Part shown: piece by piece, positions 43,336 through 54,276 of the stretch | Layout of the letters: each line of letters begins with the position of its first letter | Numbering within the stretch: position 1 is the stretch's first letter | Origin: Streptomyces canus | Lineage (GTDB): Bacteria; Actinomycetota; Actinomycetes; Streptomycetales; Streptomycetaceae | Assembly (NCBI RefSeq): GCF_041435015.1 | Contig: NZ_CP107989.1 | Location: 4,340,001-4,404,000 of the forward strand | Reading direction: 5' to 3' | DNA: 64,000 nt | Program-made: the position numbers and the translations under genes | Notes under the pieces: generated by a model | What the model was told of the DNA's origin: nothing | Seen by the model: the letters and a program-made list of their open reading frames with translations, nothing else | Database searches by the model: none

Positions 43336-43412
43336 GTCAGGTGGCACATGTCACCCCGCAGCCACAGAAACCGCAGGTCAGCCACCAAACCGTCACACCG
43401 TCAGGTGGCGCA
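43336..43412. promoter_or_regulatory. 13-bp direct repeats upstream of the GntR gene
   Basis: GTCAGGTGGCACA at 43336-43348 and GTCAGGTGGCGCA at 43400-43412 differ at one base and are 64 bases apart, just upstream of the GntR regulator and its operon. They are possible binding sites for autoregulation. Confidence 0.4.
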
Positions 43413-43460
43413 ACAATCCGGCAACACTGCTTTTCCTACCAGCTCGGTATGGTTCCAGCC

Positions 43461-44246
43461 ATGCCACCCACCGACCGCATCCGGGACCACGCCGGCCAAG
43501 GCGCGACCACCGTCGCCGCCCGCGCCCGGCGCCGGCTGCGTGCGGACCAGGCACGACAACTCGCCGACCTCCTGCGCCACCAGCTCCTGACCGGCGGCTT
43601 CGAGGACGGCACCCTCCCGCACGAGACGATCCTCGCCACCGACTACCGCGCCTCCCGCAACACGGTCCGCCAAGCCCTGGACCTGCTCCGCGCCGAAGGC
43701 CTGGTCCAACGCCTCCCCGGCGTCGGCACCGTGGTCGTGGGCCAGAAGTACCCCCATGGCCTGGACCGTCTGATGGGCCTCGCGGAAACCCTGCACGAGC
43801 ACGGCACGGTCACCAACGAGGTCCGCACCATGGGCCCGGCCCCCGCGCCCCACCCGGTGGCCCAGCGCCTCCGAATCGCCCCCGGCACCGACGTCCTCTA
43901 CATCGAACGTCTGCGCCGCCTGAACGGCCTCCCCCTCTCCCTCGACCTCACCTACATCCCCCTCGACATCGGCACCGCCCTGCTCGGCGCCGACCTGGAG
44001 AACACCGACGTCTTCCGCCTCCTGGAGACGATCACCGGCCAGGGCCTCGGCCACGCCGAGATCACTCTGGAGGCGGTGAACGCGGACGCCCACTCCGCCG
44101 CCGTACTGGAAGCCCCGCGCGGCGCGGCCGTCCTGATGCTGGAACGCCTCACCCACCTCGCCGACGGCCGCCCCGTCGACCTGGAGTTCATCCGCTTCCG
44201 CGGCGACCGCATCACGATGAGCGGTCTGCTGCACCGCTCCCTCTGA
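43461..44246 (+). CDS. GntR-family (HutC/UTRA) regulator of the sulfonate-type operon
   Basis: A 261-residue regulator. The winged helix covers residues ~20-85 (LLRHQLLTGGFEDGTLPHE, YRASRNTVRQALDLLRAEGL). The effector part is a UTRA domain (RIAPGTDVLYIERLRRLNG, LSLDLTYIPLDIGTALLG, ending LEFIRFRGDRITMSG). ATG 43461 is used; ATG 43449 is in frame and equally possible. It sits 31 bases before the ferredoxin gene and heads the same transcription direction, so it most likely controls the downstream reductase/transport genes in response to their substrate or a sulfur signal. Confidence 0.85.
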   Translation: MPPTDRIRDHAGQGATTVAARARRRLRADQARQLADLLRHQLLTGGFEDGTLPHETILATDYRASRNTVRQALDLLRAEGLVQRLPGVGTVVVGQKYPHGLDRLMGLAETLHEHGTVTNEVRTMGPAPAPHPVAQRLRIAPGTDVLYIERLRRLNGLPLSLDLTYIPLDIGTALLGADLENTDVFRLLETITGQGLGHAEITLEAVNADAHSAAVLEAPRGAAVLMLERLTHLADGRPVDLEFIRFRGDRITMSGLLHRSL

Positions 44247-44277
44247 CCTCTTTCCGAGCCGTTTCCTGGAGACAGCC

Positions 44278-44505
44278 ATGCCCTTGGCGCCCCAGCGGGC
44301 CGACGTGCCCGTGACCATCGACGAGTCGAAGTGCATCGACGGCTGCACGCTCTGCGTGGACATGTGCCCGCTGGACTCCCTGGCCATCGACACCAGCAGC
44401 GGCAAGGCCTACATGCACGTCGACGAGTGCTGGTACTGCGGCCCGTGCGCGGCCCGCTGTCCCACCGGAGCCGTCACGGTCAACATGCCCTATCTGCTCC
44501 GGTGA
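44278..44505 (+). CDS. 2x[4Fe-4S] ferredoxin (AprB/AsfB-like)
   Basis: A 75-residue ferredoxin. Two complete cluster motifs are present: CIDGCTLCVDMCP and CWYCGPCAARCP, the first with a three-residue gap between the first cysteines as in AprB-type proteins. It likely passes electrons to the flavoprotein encoded at 47527. The pairing of a small ferredoxin with an AprA-like flavoprotein and a sulfonate-type importer resembles the asfAB genes that Pseudomonas putida needs for using aromatic sulfonates as a sulfur source. It starts the metabolic part of the operon. Confidence 0.88.
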   Translation: MPLAPQRADVPVTIDESKCIDGCTLCVDMCPLDSLAIDTSSGKAYMHVDECWYCGPCAARCPTGAVTVNMPYLLR

Positions 44506-44521
44506 GAGGCCCTGAACTCCC

Positions 44522-45859
44522 ATGAAACACAAACCGGTTGTCGCCGCACTGCTGCTGTTCGCGCCGCTGACGGCCTGCGGCAGCGCCCAGGCGGGCGACA
44601 GTTCCACGGTCACCGTCACCGTCGGCTACCAGTCCAAGACCATCAACACGGTCACGGCCGGAACGCTGCTTCGCTCGCTCGGCTCCTTCGAGAAGCAGCT
44701 CAACTCCCTCCACGACGGCCACACCTACAAGGTCGACTGGCAGGACTACGCCACCGGCGCCCCCATCACCGCCCAGATGACCGCCGGGAAGATCGACATC
44801 GGCTCGATGGGCGACTTCCCGCTCCTCATCAACGCGGCCCGCGGCAAGCAGCTCGGCAAGCCCACCCGCCTGGTCTCGGTCACCGGCTACAACCTGCGCG
44901 GCGGTCTCAACACGATCGTCACCTCCCCGAACTCGAAACTGGCCTCCCTCGGCGATCTGAAGGGCAGGAAGGTCTCCACCAGCGTCGGCTCCGCCGCCGA
45001 CGGCACCCTCGTACGGGCCCTCCAGCGCGCCGGCATCGACCCCGACAAGGGCATCGAGAAGCTCAACCAGCAGCCCGCGGTGGGTGCTTCGGCCCTGTCG
45101 GCGGGCAGCGCGGACGCCCTGTCACAGTTCGTCGCCTGGCCCGGTCTGCTCACCTACCAGGGCAAGGCGAAGGCGCTCTACGATGGTGCCGAGCTCGACC
45201 TCCCCACCTTCCACGGCGTCACCGCCCGCGAGGACTTCGCGAAGCAGCGGCCGACGGTCCTGGAGGCGTTCCTCAAAGCCCAGGCCGAGGCCACCGACTA
45301 CCTCAACACCCACCCGGTCGCCGCCGCCGAGTCGGTCGCCAAGGCCACCGGCCTGCCCGCAGAGGTCGTCTACCTCTACAACGGTGCCCACGGCATCGCC
45401 ACCTTCGACCCGGCGATCAAACCCCAGCTGGTCTCCGCCCTGAAGCAGGACGTCTCGGTCCTGAAGGCGGCCAAGCTGACCGGAGACGTGGACGTGGACT
45501 CCTTCGTCGACGACCAGTACGTCAAAAAAGCCCTCGGGTCCGGCTACGCGGGCCGCCTCGCCCTGAAGCCGTCCGCTTCCGCGAGCGAGGTCTGGCCCAA
45601 GGGCGCCTCCAGGACGCAGAGCTTCAAGACGCCCGCCGAACTTCTCGCGTACGTCTCCGCGCACAAGGACGGCATCCGCGCCGCGTACGTCCCCGACGCC
45701 ACCACCGGCACCCTCTGGTTCGCCGACAAGGCGGTCTGGGTGGCCGACGGCGACGAACTGCTGCCCTTCGTCGCCCCGGAGACCGCCCAGGCCTACGTCT
45801 CCGCGCACGGCGGCGCCCGGGTCGTCACGTACGCCGAGGCCCTGGAGCAGGCGTCGTGA
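44522..45859 (+). CDS. Sulfonate/nitrate-type ABC transporter substrate-binding lipoprotein
   Basis: A 445-residue binding protein. A short lipoprotein signal ends at lipobox LTAC (Cys19). The mature part is an NMT1/SsuA-like two-lobe fold: VTVTVGYQSKTINTVTAGTL, MTAGKIDIGSMGDFPLLINA and LASLGDLKGRKVSTSVGSAADG. Length is longer than SsuA (about 320) because of an extra C-terminal ~100 residues. It delivers an anionic ligand, by family an organosulfonate, nitrate or taurine-like compound. The gene overlaps the permease start by 4 bases. Confidence 0.85.
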   Translation: MKHKPVVAALLLFAPLTACGSAQAGDSSTVTVTVGYQSKTINTVTAGTLLRSLGSFEKQLNSLHDGHTYKVDWQDYATGAPITAQMTAGKIDIGSMGDFPLLINAARGKQLGKPTRLVSVTGYNLRGGLNTIVTSPNSKLASLGDLKGRKVSTSVGSAADGTLVRALQRAGIDPDKGIEKLNQQPAVGASALSAGSADALSQFVAWPGLLTYQGKAKALYDGAELDLPTFHGVTAREDFAKQRPTVLEAFLKAQAEATDYLNTHPVAAAESVAKATGLPAEVVYLYNGAHGIATFDPAIKPQLVSALKQDVSVLKAAKLTGDVDVDSFVDDQYVKKALGSGYAGRLALKPSASASEVWPKGASRTQSFKTPAELLAYVSAHKDGIRAAYVPDATTGTLWFADKAVWVADGDELLPFVAPETAQAYVSAHGGARVVTYAEALEQAS

Positions 45860-46764
45860 GCGGGAAGGAGCGCGCGAGCCGGGGCCGGGGGGTGCCCCGG
45901 CTCGGCCGGTACGCGCTGCGGGCGGCCTCGCTCGCGCTCGCCCTCGGCGTGTGGCAGCTGCTGACCAGTCTCGACATCGACCTGTGGCTGCGCTTCTCGC
46001 AGTTCCCCACCGTCGCCGACGTGGCCCGCACCTTCGCCGACCGGCTGTCCGGCCCGGACTACTGGACGGACCTCACCGACAGCCTCACCCGCATCCTCAC
46101 CGGTTTCCTGCTGGCCGCCGTGCTCGGTGTGGCGGTGGGCGTGCTCGTGGCGCGCTCCCGCCTCGCCGAGGACCTGCTCGGCCCGGTCCTGGAGGTCGTC
46201 CGCCCGATCCCGGCGATCGCCCTGGTCCCCGTCGCGATCCTGCTGTTCCCCTCCAACGAACAGGGCATCGTCTTCATCACCTTCACCGCCGCCTTCTTCC
46301 CCGTCCTGGTCTCCACCCGGCACGCGGTCCGGGCGCTGACCCCGGGGTGGGAGGAGGCGGTGCTGACCATGGGCGGCGGCCGGTGGCGGATCCTCGCCTC
46401 GGTCGTCCTGCCGGGCGCCCTGCCCGGCATCTTCGGCGGCCTGTCCGTCGGCATCGGCGTGTCGTGGATCTGTGTGATCTCCGCCGAGATGATCTCCGGC
46501 CAGTACGGCGTCGGCTACCGCACCTGGCAGGACTACACCGTCGTCAACTACGCGGGCGTCTTCGTCGGCATGGTCACCATCGGCGTCCTCGGCTGGCTCA
46601 CCTCCACGGCCGTGGAACTCCTGGGGCGCCGCCTGACGCGATGGCTGCCGAGGACGTCGTACGTCGCCGCCGGCCGGACTCCGCGACGGGTGAACCGTGC
46701 CGTGGCCGCCGTGCCGGCGAGCCCCACGACCCAGGAGGGCGTGCCCCATGACCAGCTCGTCTGA
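45856..46764 (+). CDS. Sulfonate/nitrate-type ABC transporter permease
   Basis: A 302-residue membrane subunit of the SsuC/TauC class with about six helices. The family region EVVRPIPAIALVPVAILLF and the EAA-like loop GWEEAVLTMGGGRWRILASV are present. GTG 45856 overlaps the binding-protein stop. The last ~40 residues are hydrophilic and basic. Its 3' end overlaps the ATPase gene by 17 bases. Confidence 0.88.
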   Translation: MSGKERASRGRGVPRLGRYALRAASLALALGVWQLLTSLDIDLWLRFSQFPTVADVARTFADRLSGPDYWTDLTDSLTRILTGFLLAAVLGVAVGVLVARSRLAEDLLGPVLEVVRPIPAIALVPVAILLFPSNEQGIVFITFTAAFFPVLVSTRHAVRALTPGWEEAVLTMGGGRWRILASVVLPGALPGIFGGLSVGIGVSWICVISAEMISGQYGVGYRTWQDYTVVNYAGVFVGMVTIGVLGWLTSTAVELLGRRLTRWLPRTSYVAAGRTPRRVNRAVAAVPASPTTQEGVPHDQLV

Positions 46765-47515
46765 CGTCCGTTCGCCCGCCCGCACCGGCGCGGCACTGGC
46801 GCTGCGCGGCGCCGCCCTCGGGCGTCCCGACGTGCCCGTGCTCGACGGAGTGGACCTCGTGGTGGCTCCCGGCGAGATCCTGACGCTCGTCGGGCCCTCC
46901 GGCTGCGGCAAGTCGACGCTGCTGCGCACGCTGGCCGGACTGTTGTCGCCGCTTGCCGGGGAGGTCAGCCAGGACGGACACCCCCTGACGGGCCCCGCAG
47001 CCGACCGCGCCCTGATCTTCCAGGAGGACGCCCTCCTGCCCTGGCGCACCCTGCGCGCCAACGTCGAACTCCCCCTCGCCATCCAGGGGGTACCGCGTGC
47101 GGAGCGCAGGCGGCAGGCGGAGGCGTGGCTGGAGCGCGTCGGACTCGCCGACCACGCCACGCAGTTGCCGCACCGCGTCTCCGGCGGACAACGCCAGCGC
47201 GCCCAGCTGGCCCGCGCCCTCGCGGGAGCGCCGCGCGCCGTCCTCATGGACGAACCCTTCGGCGCCCTGGACGCCCAGACCCGCGCCGGAATGCAGGACC
47301 TCCTCGTCGAGGTGCTGCGGGGCACCGGGGCCACCGTCGTCTTCGTCACCCACGACGTGGACGAGGCCCTCTTCCTGGGCGACCGGGTCGCGCTCATCGG
47401 CTCCGGCCGCCTGACCGCCGTACGCGACGTGCCCCGCCCGCGTGACCGCACGGCGCACGACGACCCGGCACGCCTGGCGCTGCGGCGCGACGTCCTCTCC
47501 TCGCTCGGTACCTGA
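46748..47515 (+). CDS. Sulfonate/nitrate-type ABC transporter ATP-binding protein
   Basis: A 255-residue SsuB/TauB-type ATPase. Walker A GPSGCGKSTLLRTLAG, Q-loop ALIFQEDALLPWRTL (the LPW is typical of this class), signature VSGGQRQRAQLARAL, Walker B VLMDEPFGALDAQT and the H-loop VTHDVDEALFL are intact. ATG 46748 lies inside the permease 3' end. Eleven bases separate it from the flavoprotein gene, so transport and reduction genes form one transcript. Confidence 0.9.
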   Translation: MTSSSDVRSPARTGAALALRGAALGRPDVPVLDGVDLVVAPGEILTLVGPSGCGKSTLLRTLAGLLSPLAGEVSQDGHPLTGPAADRALIFQEDALLPWRTLRANVELPLAIQGVPRAERRRQAEAWLERVGLADHATQLPHRVSGGQRQRAQLARALAGAPRAVLMDEPFGALDAQTRAGMQDLLVEVLRGTGATVVFVTHDVDEALFLGDRVALIGSGRLTAVRDVPRPRDRTAHDDPARLALRRDVLSSLGT

Positions 47516-47526
47516 AAGGCCCCCCG

Positions 47527-50331
47527 GTGACCACCTCCGTGAACCCGCCCCTGGAGATCCCCGCGCTCACCGACGCCGAGGAACTCACCTGCGACGTCCT
47601 TGTCATCGGCGGCGGCACCGCCGGCACCATGGCGGCCCTGACCGCCGCCGAGCACGGCGCGGACGTCATCCTGCTGGAGAAGGCCCACGTCCGGCACTCC
47701 GGTGCCCTCGCCATGGGCATGGACGGCGTCAACAACGCGGTCATCCCCGGCCGCGCCGAACCGGACGACTACGTCGCCGAGATCACCCGCGCCAACGACG
47801 GCATCGTCGACCAGTCCACCGTCCGCCAGACCGCCACCCGCGGCTTCGGGATGGTGCAGCGTCTGGAGTCGTACGGCGTGAAGTTCGAGAAGGACGAGCA
47901 CGGCGACTACGCGGTGCGCCAGGTCCATCGCTCCGGTTCGTACGTGCTGCCGATGCCGGAGGGCAAGGACGTCAAGAAGGTCCTGTACCGGCAGCTGCGG
48001 CGGCGCGAGATGCGGGAGCGGATCCGCATCGAGAACCGGGTGATGCCGGTGCGGGTGCTGACCGCTCCCGCGGACGGGCGTGCGGTGGGCGCGGTCGGCT
48101 TCAACACGCGTACGGGCGCGTTCGTCACGGTCCGCGCGGGCGCGGTGATCCTGGCGACCGGCGCCTGCGGCCGCCTGGGCCTGCCCGCCTCCGGCTACCT
48201 GTACGGCACCTACGAGAACCCGACCAACGCGGGCGACGGCTACGCCATGGCCTACCACGCGGGCGCCGAGCTCACCGGCATCGAGTGCTTCCAGATCAAC
48301 CCGCTGATCAAGGACTACAACGGGCCCGCCTGCGCCTATGTCGCCAACCCCTTCGGCGGCTACCAGGTCAACCGGCACGGCGAGCGCTTCGTCGACTCCG
48401 ACTACTGGTCCGGCCAGATGATGGCCGAGTTCGCGGCGGAGGTCGCCTCCGACCGGGGGCCGGTGTACCTGAAGCTGAGCCACCTGCCCGAGGAGTCGAT
48501 CTCGTCCCTGGAGTCGATCCTGCACTCCACGGAACGGCCCACGCGAGGCACGTTCCACGAGGGCCGCGGTCACGACTACCGCACCCACGACATCGAGATG
48601 TACATCTCCGAGATCGGCCTGTGCGGCGGCCACTCCGCCTCCGGTGTCCGCGTCGACGACCACGCCCGTACGACCGTCCCCCGCCTCTACGCCGCCGGCG
48701 ACCTGGCCTGCGTCCCGCACAACTACATGATCGGTGCGTTCGTCTTCGGTGACCTGGCGGGCGCGGACGCCTCCCAGTACGCGCCGTACGAAGGGGAGTT
48801 GCCGCTCGACCAGCTCCGCGAGGCGCACGAACTGATCTACCGCCCGCTGCGCAACCCGGACGGCCCGCCGCAGCCACAGGTCGAGTACAAGCTCCGTCGC
48901 TTCGTGAACGACTACGTGGCCCCGCCCAAGTCGGGGGCGCGGCTGTCGCTGGCCCTGGAGTCCTTCGAGCGGATGCGCACCGACATCGCCTCGATGGGCG
49001 CCCGCACCGCGCACGAGCTGATGCGCTGCGCCGAGGTCTCCTTCATCCGCGACTGCGCCGAGATGGCCGCGCGTGCCTCCCTCGCCCGCACGGAGTCCCG
49101 CTGGGGTCTCTACCACGACCGCCTCGACCACCCCCATCGCGACGACGCCTCCTGGTTCCACCACCTCGACCTGCACAAGTCCCCCTCCGGTGCGATGGAG
49201 TTCACGGCCCGTCCCGTGGCTCCCTATCTGGTCCCGATCGACGAGTTCACGCCCGTCGGCGGCCCCTCCCGGCACCTCGGCGAGGTGCACGCCGAGGTGG
49301 TGGCGACGGCGGGGGCGCGGGAGGTGGCCCCGGTCGCCGTCGGGCAGTTCGGTGCCACGAGCGACACGGCCGCCGACCGTGCCGGTGCCGACACCGTGAC
49401 GGACACCCCGGTCTCACCCGCCCCGGTCTCTTCCGCCCCGGTCTCACCCCGTCTGCTCGAGCTCCTCGCCCTCGCCGAGCAGGAACCCGAACTCGCCGTC
49501 GTCCGCACCTACTTGTCCGATCCCGAGCCCGCTGTCCGCCGTACGGCCGTCACCGTCCTGACGGAGACCGCGCCACCGGGGACCGGACCGGTCCTCGCCA
49601 AGGCCCTCACCGACCTCGACCCCGGTGTCCGCGCCGCCGCGGCCGCGTCCCTGCGCGAACTCGTCGAGACTCTCCCGCCCGAGCCCGCCCTCCGCGAGGG
49701 TCTCGCCGCCGCCCTGGCCGAGTCCGACCCGGTCGTCCGCGCCGCCGCCCTGGACGTGCTGCGTGCCCTGCGCCTGGGCGACACGGAACTGTTCGCCGGG
49801 GCCCTCACCGACTCGGACATCGCCGTGCGTATCGAGGCCGTCCGCGCCCTCGTCTCCGTGGACGCCGCCGTGGAACTCGCCCAGGCGGCGACCACCGACC
49901 CCTCCCGCGAGGTCCGTGTGACGATCGCCAAGGCGCTGGCGACGGTGTCGGCGGAACGCCCCCTCGATGTCGTTCTCGACGCCTTGACCCGTCTCACCGA
50001 GGACACCGACGCCCTGGTACGGGGGGCCGCCTACGGAGCGCTCGGCACCACCGGCTGCCCCGCCCCCCTCGCCACCCGCGCCGTCGCCGCCCTGTCGGCC
50101 GCCGCCTGGCAGGTCCGGTCGGGTGCCGCGACGGCACTGTCCGCCGCCGATCCCGACGTGGCCGTCCCCGCCCTCGCCAAGGCCCTCGCCGACCCGAACG
50201 CCGACGTCCGCAAGGCCGCCGTCCTCGCCCTGACCCGGCACACGAGCACCGCCGACGCCCGCGCGGCCCTGGCCACGGCGACGACGGACTCGGACGCGGA
50301 CGTCAGGGCGTATGCGGCGCGGGCCTTGTGA
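47527..50331 (+). CDS. AprA/AsfA-like FAD flavoprotein fused to C-terminal HEAT repeats
   Basis: A 934-residue fusion. Residues ~20-610 are a fumarate-reductase/APS-reductase-type flavoprotein: FAD motif VLVIGGGTAGTMAALTAAEH (24-43), HSGALAMGMDGVNNAVIPG, ATGACGRLGLPASGYLYGTY, GLCGGHSASGVRVD and RLYAAGDLACVPHNYM. A Ser/Pro/Val linker (~610-640) leads to about 290 residues of HEAT/PBS-lyase repeats (DPEPAVRRTAVTVLTE, DLDPGVRAAAAASLRE, DPNADVRKAAVLAL). With the ferredoxin at 44278 it resembles AsfA/AsfB of arylsulfonate desulfonation. The HEAT part probably docks partners. Dissimilatory sulfate reduction is unlikely, as no sat, dsr or qmo genes are seen. Confidence 0.83.
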   Translation: MTTSVNPPLEIPALTDAEELTCDVLVIGGGTAGTMAALTAAEHGADVILLEKAHVRHSGALAMGMDGVNNAVIPGRAEPDDYVAEITRANDGIVDQSTVRQTATRGFGMVQRLESYGVKFEKDEHGDYAVRQVHRSGSYVLPMPEGKDVKKVLYRQLRRREMRERIRIENRVMPVRVLTAPADGRAVGAVGFNTRTGAFVTVRAGAVILATGACGRLGLPASGYLYGTYENPTNAGDGYAMAYHAGAELTGIECFQINPLIKDYNGPACAYVANPFGGYQVNRHGERFVDSDYWSGQMMAEFAAEVASDRGPVYLKLSHLPEESISSLESILHSTERPTRGTFHEGRGHDYRTHDIEMYISEIGLCGGHSASGVRVDDHARTTVPRLYAAGDLACVPHNYMIGAFVFGDLAGADASQYAPYEGELPLDQLREAHELIYRPLRNPDGPPQPQVEYKLRRFVNDYVAPPKSGARLSLALESFERMRTDIASMGARTAHELMRCAEVSFIRDCAEMAARASLARTESRWGLYHDRLDHPHRDDASWFHHLDLHKSPSGAMEFTARPVAPYLVPIDEFTPVGGPSRHLGEVHAEVVATAGAREVAPVAVGQFGATSDTAADRAGADTVTDTPVSPAPVSSAPVSPRLLELLALAEQEPELAVVRTYLSDPEPAVRRTAVTVLTETAPPGTGPVLAKALTDLDPGVRAAAAASLRELVETLPPEPALREGLAAALAESDPVVRAAALDVLRALRLGDTELFAGALTDSDIAVRIEAVRALVSVDAAVELAQAATTDPSREVRVTIAKALATVSAERPLDVVLDALTRLTEDTDALVRGAAYGALGTTGCPAPLATRAVAALSAAAWQVRSGAATALSAADPDVAVPALAKALADPNADVRKAAVLALTRHTSTADARAALATATTDSDADVRAYAARAL

Positions 50332-50388
50332 GGTGACGTAAGACCCGCGCGACACAGCCGTCGCCCCCGCGCCGGCGCCCGGCGGCGG

Positions 50389-52395
<2,007 letters not shown>

Positions 52396-52555
52396 AGTCC
52401 CGTCCCCCGTACGTCGTCCCTCGACCACTGCCTCCACGATAGGTGCCGGGACCGACAGCGTCGGAGTTATCCACAGGCCGGGCCTGTGACGTTCCGTGGT
52501 CATTCGATCGGCCGCTGTCATACGAGGCCCGCCCCTGGCCACGACCGGTGCCCCG

Positions 52556-52604
52556 TACGCGGCGGGCCCCGGTTCCCTCGAAGGGAACCGGGGCCCGCCG
52601 CGTG
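52556..52604. terminator. Very strong hairpin terminator between nuoN and recQ
   Basis: CGGCGGGCCCCGGTTCCCT (52560-52578) and AGGGAACCGGGGCCCGCCG (52582-52600) pair perfectly over 19 bp around a 3-base loop, and flanking bases extend the stem to about 21-22 bp. It lies 22 bases beyond the nuoN stop and ends the nuo operon. Confidence 0.9.
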
Positions 52605-52626
52605 AACGCGGTTCAGGCACCGCGGA

Positions 52627-54276
52627 TCAGCGCACGAACACTCCCGCCTGGCTCGCCAGGTCCAGGAAGTACTGCGGCGCCACACCTAGCACCAGCGTGA
52701 CGGCCACGCCGACCCCGATCGCCGTCATCGTCAGCGGTGACGGCACGGCGACCGTCGGTCCCTCCGGGCGCGGCTCGCTGAAGAACATCAGCACGATCAC
52801 CCGGATGTAGAAGAACGCGGCGATGGCGGACGAGATCACACCGACCACGACGAGCGGCGCCGCGCCGCCTTCCGCCGCCGCCTTGAACACGGCGAACTTC
52901 CCGGCGAAGCCGGAGGTCAGCGGAATACCGGCGAAGGCCAGCAGGAACACCGCGAACACGGCGGCCACCAGCGGCGATCGGCGGCCCAGGCCCGCCCACT
53001 TGGACAGGTGTGTCGCCTCACCACCGGCGTCGCGCACGAGCGTCACCACGGCGAACGCGCCGATCGTCACGAACGAGTACGCCGCCAGGTAGAAGAGGAC
53101 CGACGACACCCCGTCCGGCGTGGTCGCGATGACACCCGCGAGGATGAATCCCGCGTGCGCGATCGACGAGTACGCCAGCAGCCGCTTGATGTCGGTCTGC
53201 GTGATCGCGACGATCGCACCGCCGAGCATGGTGACGATCGCGACGGCCCACATCACCGGCCGCCAGTCCCAGCGCAGGCCCGGCAGGACGACGTACAGCA
53301 GGCGCAGCAGCGCGCCGAACGCGGCCACCTTGGTCGCCGCCGCCATGAAGCCGGTGACCGGGGTCGGCGCACCCTGGTAGACGTCCGGCGTCCACATGTG
53401 GAACGGGACGGCGCCGACCTTGAACAGCAGGCCCATGACGATCATCGCGGCGCCGATCAGCAGCAGCGCGTCGTTGCCCATGGTGTCCACGAGCGCCGGG
53501 TCCACGGTGGTGATCGTGCCGTCGACGACCTTCGCGATGGTGCCGTACGACACCGAGCCCGCGTAGCCGTACAGCAGCGCGATGCCGAACAGGGTGAACG
53601 CGGAGGCGAACGAGCCCAGCAGGAAGTACTTGACCGCGGCCTCCTGCGACATGAGCCGCTTGCGGCGGGCCAGCGCGCACAGCAGGTACAGCGGGAGCGA
53701 GAAGACCTCCAGGGCCACGAACAGCGTCAGCAGGTCGTTGGCCGCCGGGAAGATCAGCATGCCGGCGACCGCGAAGAGCAGCAACGGGAACACCTCGGTG
53801 GTGGTGAACCCGGCCTTCACGGCGGCCTTCTCGCTGTCACTGCCCGGCACGGAGGCGGCCTGCGCGGCGAATGAGTCGACGCGGTTGCCGTGGGTCTCGG
53901 GGTCGAGCCGGCGCTCGGCGAAGGTGAACAGGCCGACCAGGCCCGCCAGCAGGATCGTGCCCTGGAGGAACAGGGCCGGTCCGTCGACGGCGATCGCGCC
54001 CATCGCCGCGATGCCCGCCTTGGTGGTGGCGTATCCGTCGGAGGCGAGGGCGACGACCGCCGCGAAGGCGGCGCACAGCGCTACGACGGACACGAACAGC
54101 TGGGCGTAGTAACGGGACTTGCGCGGGACGAACGCCTCGACCAGCACTCCGATGATCGCCGCACCCAGGATGATCAGGGTGGGCGACAACTGCCCGTATT
54201 CGATCTTCGGCGCGTCGATCTTGGAGATCGGGTCGGCCGCGGTTGTCCACAGGCTGTGGACGGCTGTCGCACTCAC
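52627..54276 (-). CDS. nuoN: NADH-quinone oxidoreductase subunit N
   Basis: A 549-residue, ~14-helix antiporter-like subunit of the proton-pumping arm of complex I. The conserved helix with ALEVFSLPLYLLCALARRKR (TM5 glutamate) and MTMLGGAIVAITQTDIKRLLAYSSIAHAGF (Lys and discontinuous helix region) are present. GTG 54276 overlaps the nuoM stop as GTGA. It is the last gene of the operon, followed by a long terminator. Confidence 0.95.
   Translation of the reverse strand: MSATAVHSLWTTAADPISKIDAPKIEYGQLSPTLIILGAAIIGVLVEAFVPRKSRYYAQLFVSVVALCAAFAAVVALASDGYATTKAGIAAMGAIAVDGPALFLQGTILLAGLVGLFTFAERRLDPETHGNRVDSFAAQAASVPGSDSEKAAVKAGFTTTEVFPLLLFAVAGMLIFPAANDLLTLFVALEVFSLPLYLLCALARRKRLMSQEAAVKYFLLGSFASAFTLFGIALLYGYAGSVSYGTIAKVVDGTITTVDPALVDTMGNDALLLIGAAMIVMGLLFKVGAVPFHMWTPDVYQGAPTPVTGFMAAATKVAAFGALLRLLYVVLPGLRWDWRPVMWAVAIVTMLGGAIVAITQTDIKRLLAYSSIAHAGFILAGVIATTPDGVSSVLFYLAAYSFVTIGAFAVVTLVRDAGGEATHLSKWAGLGRRSPLVAAVFAVFLLAFAGIPLTSGFAGKFAVFKAAAEGGAAPLVVVGVISSAIAAFFYIRVIVLMFFSEPRPEGPTVAVPSPLTMTAIGVGVAVTLVLGVAPQYFLDLASQAGVFVR

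Noticed and set aside
44278..50331. Dissimilatory sulfate reduction (AprBA)
   Set aside because: No sat, dsr or qmo genes are present, the host type is aerobic, and a sulfonate-type importer is in the operon; an assimilatory Asf-like role fits better.
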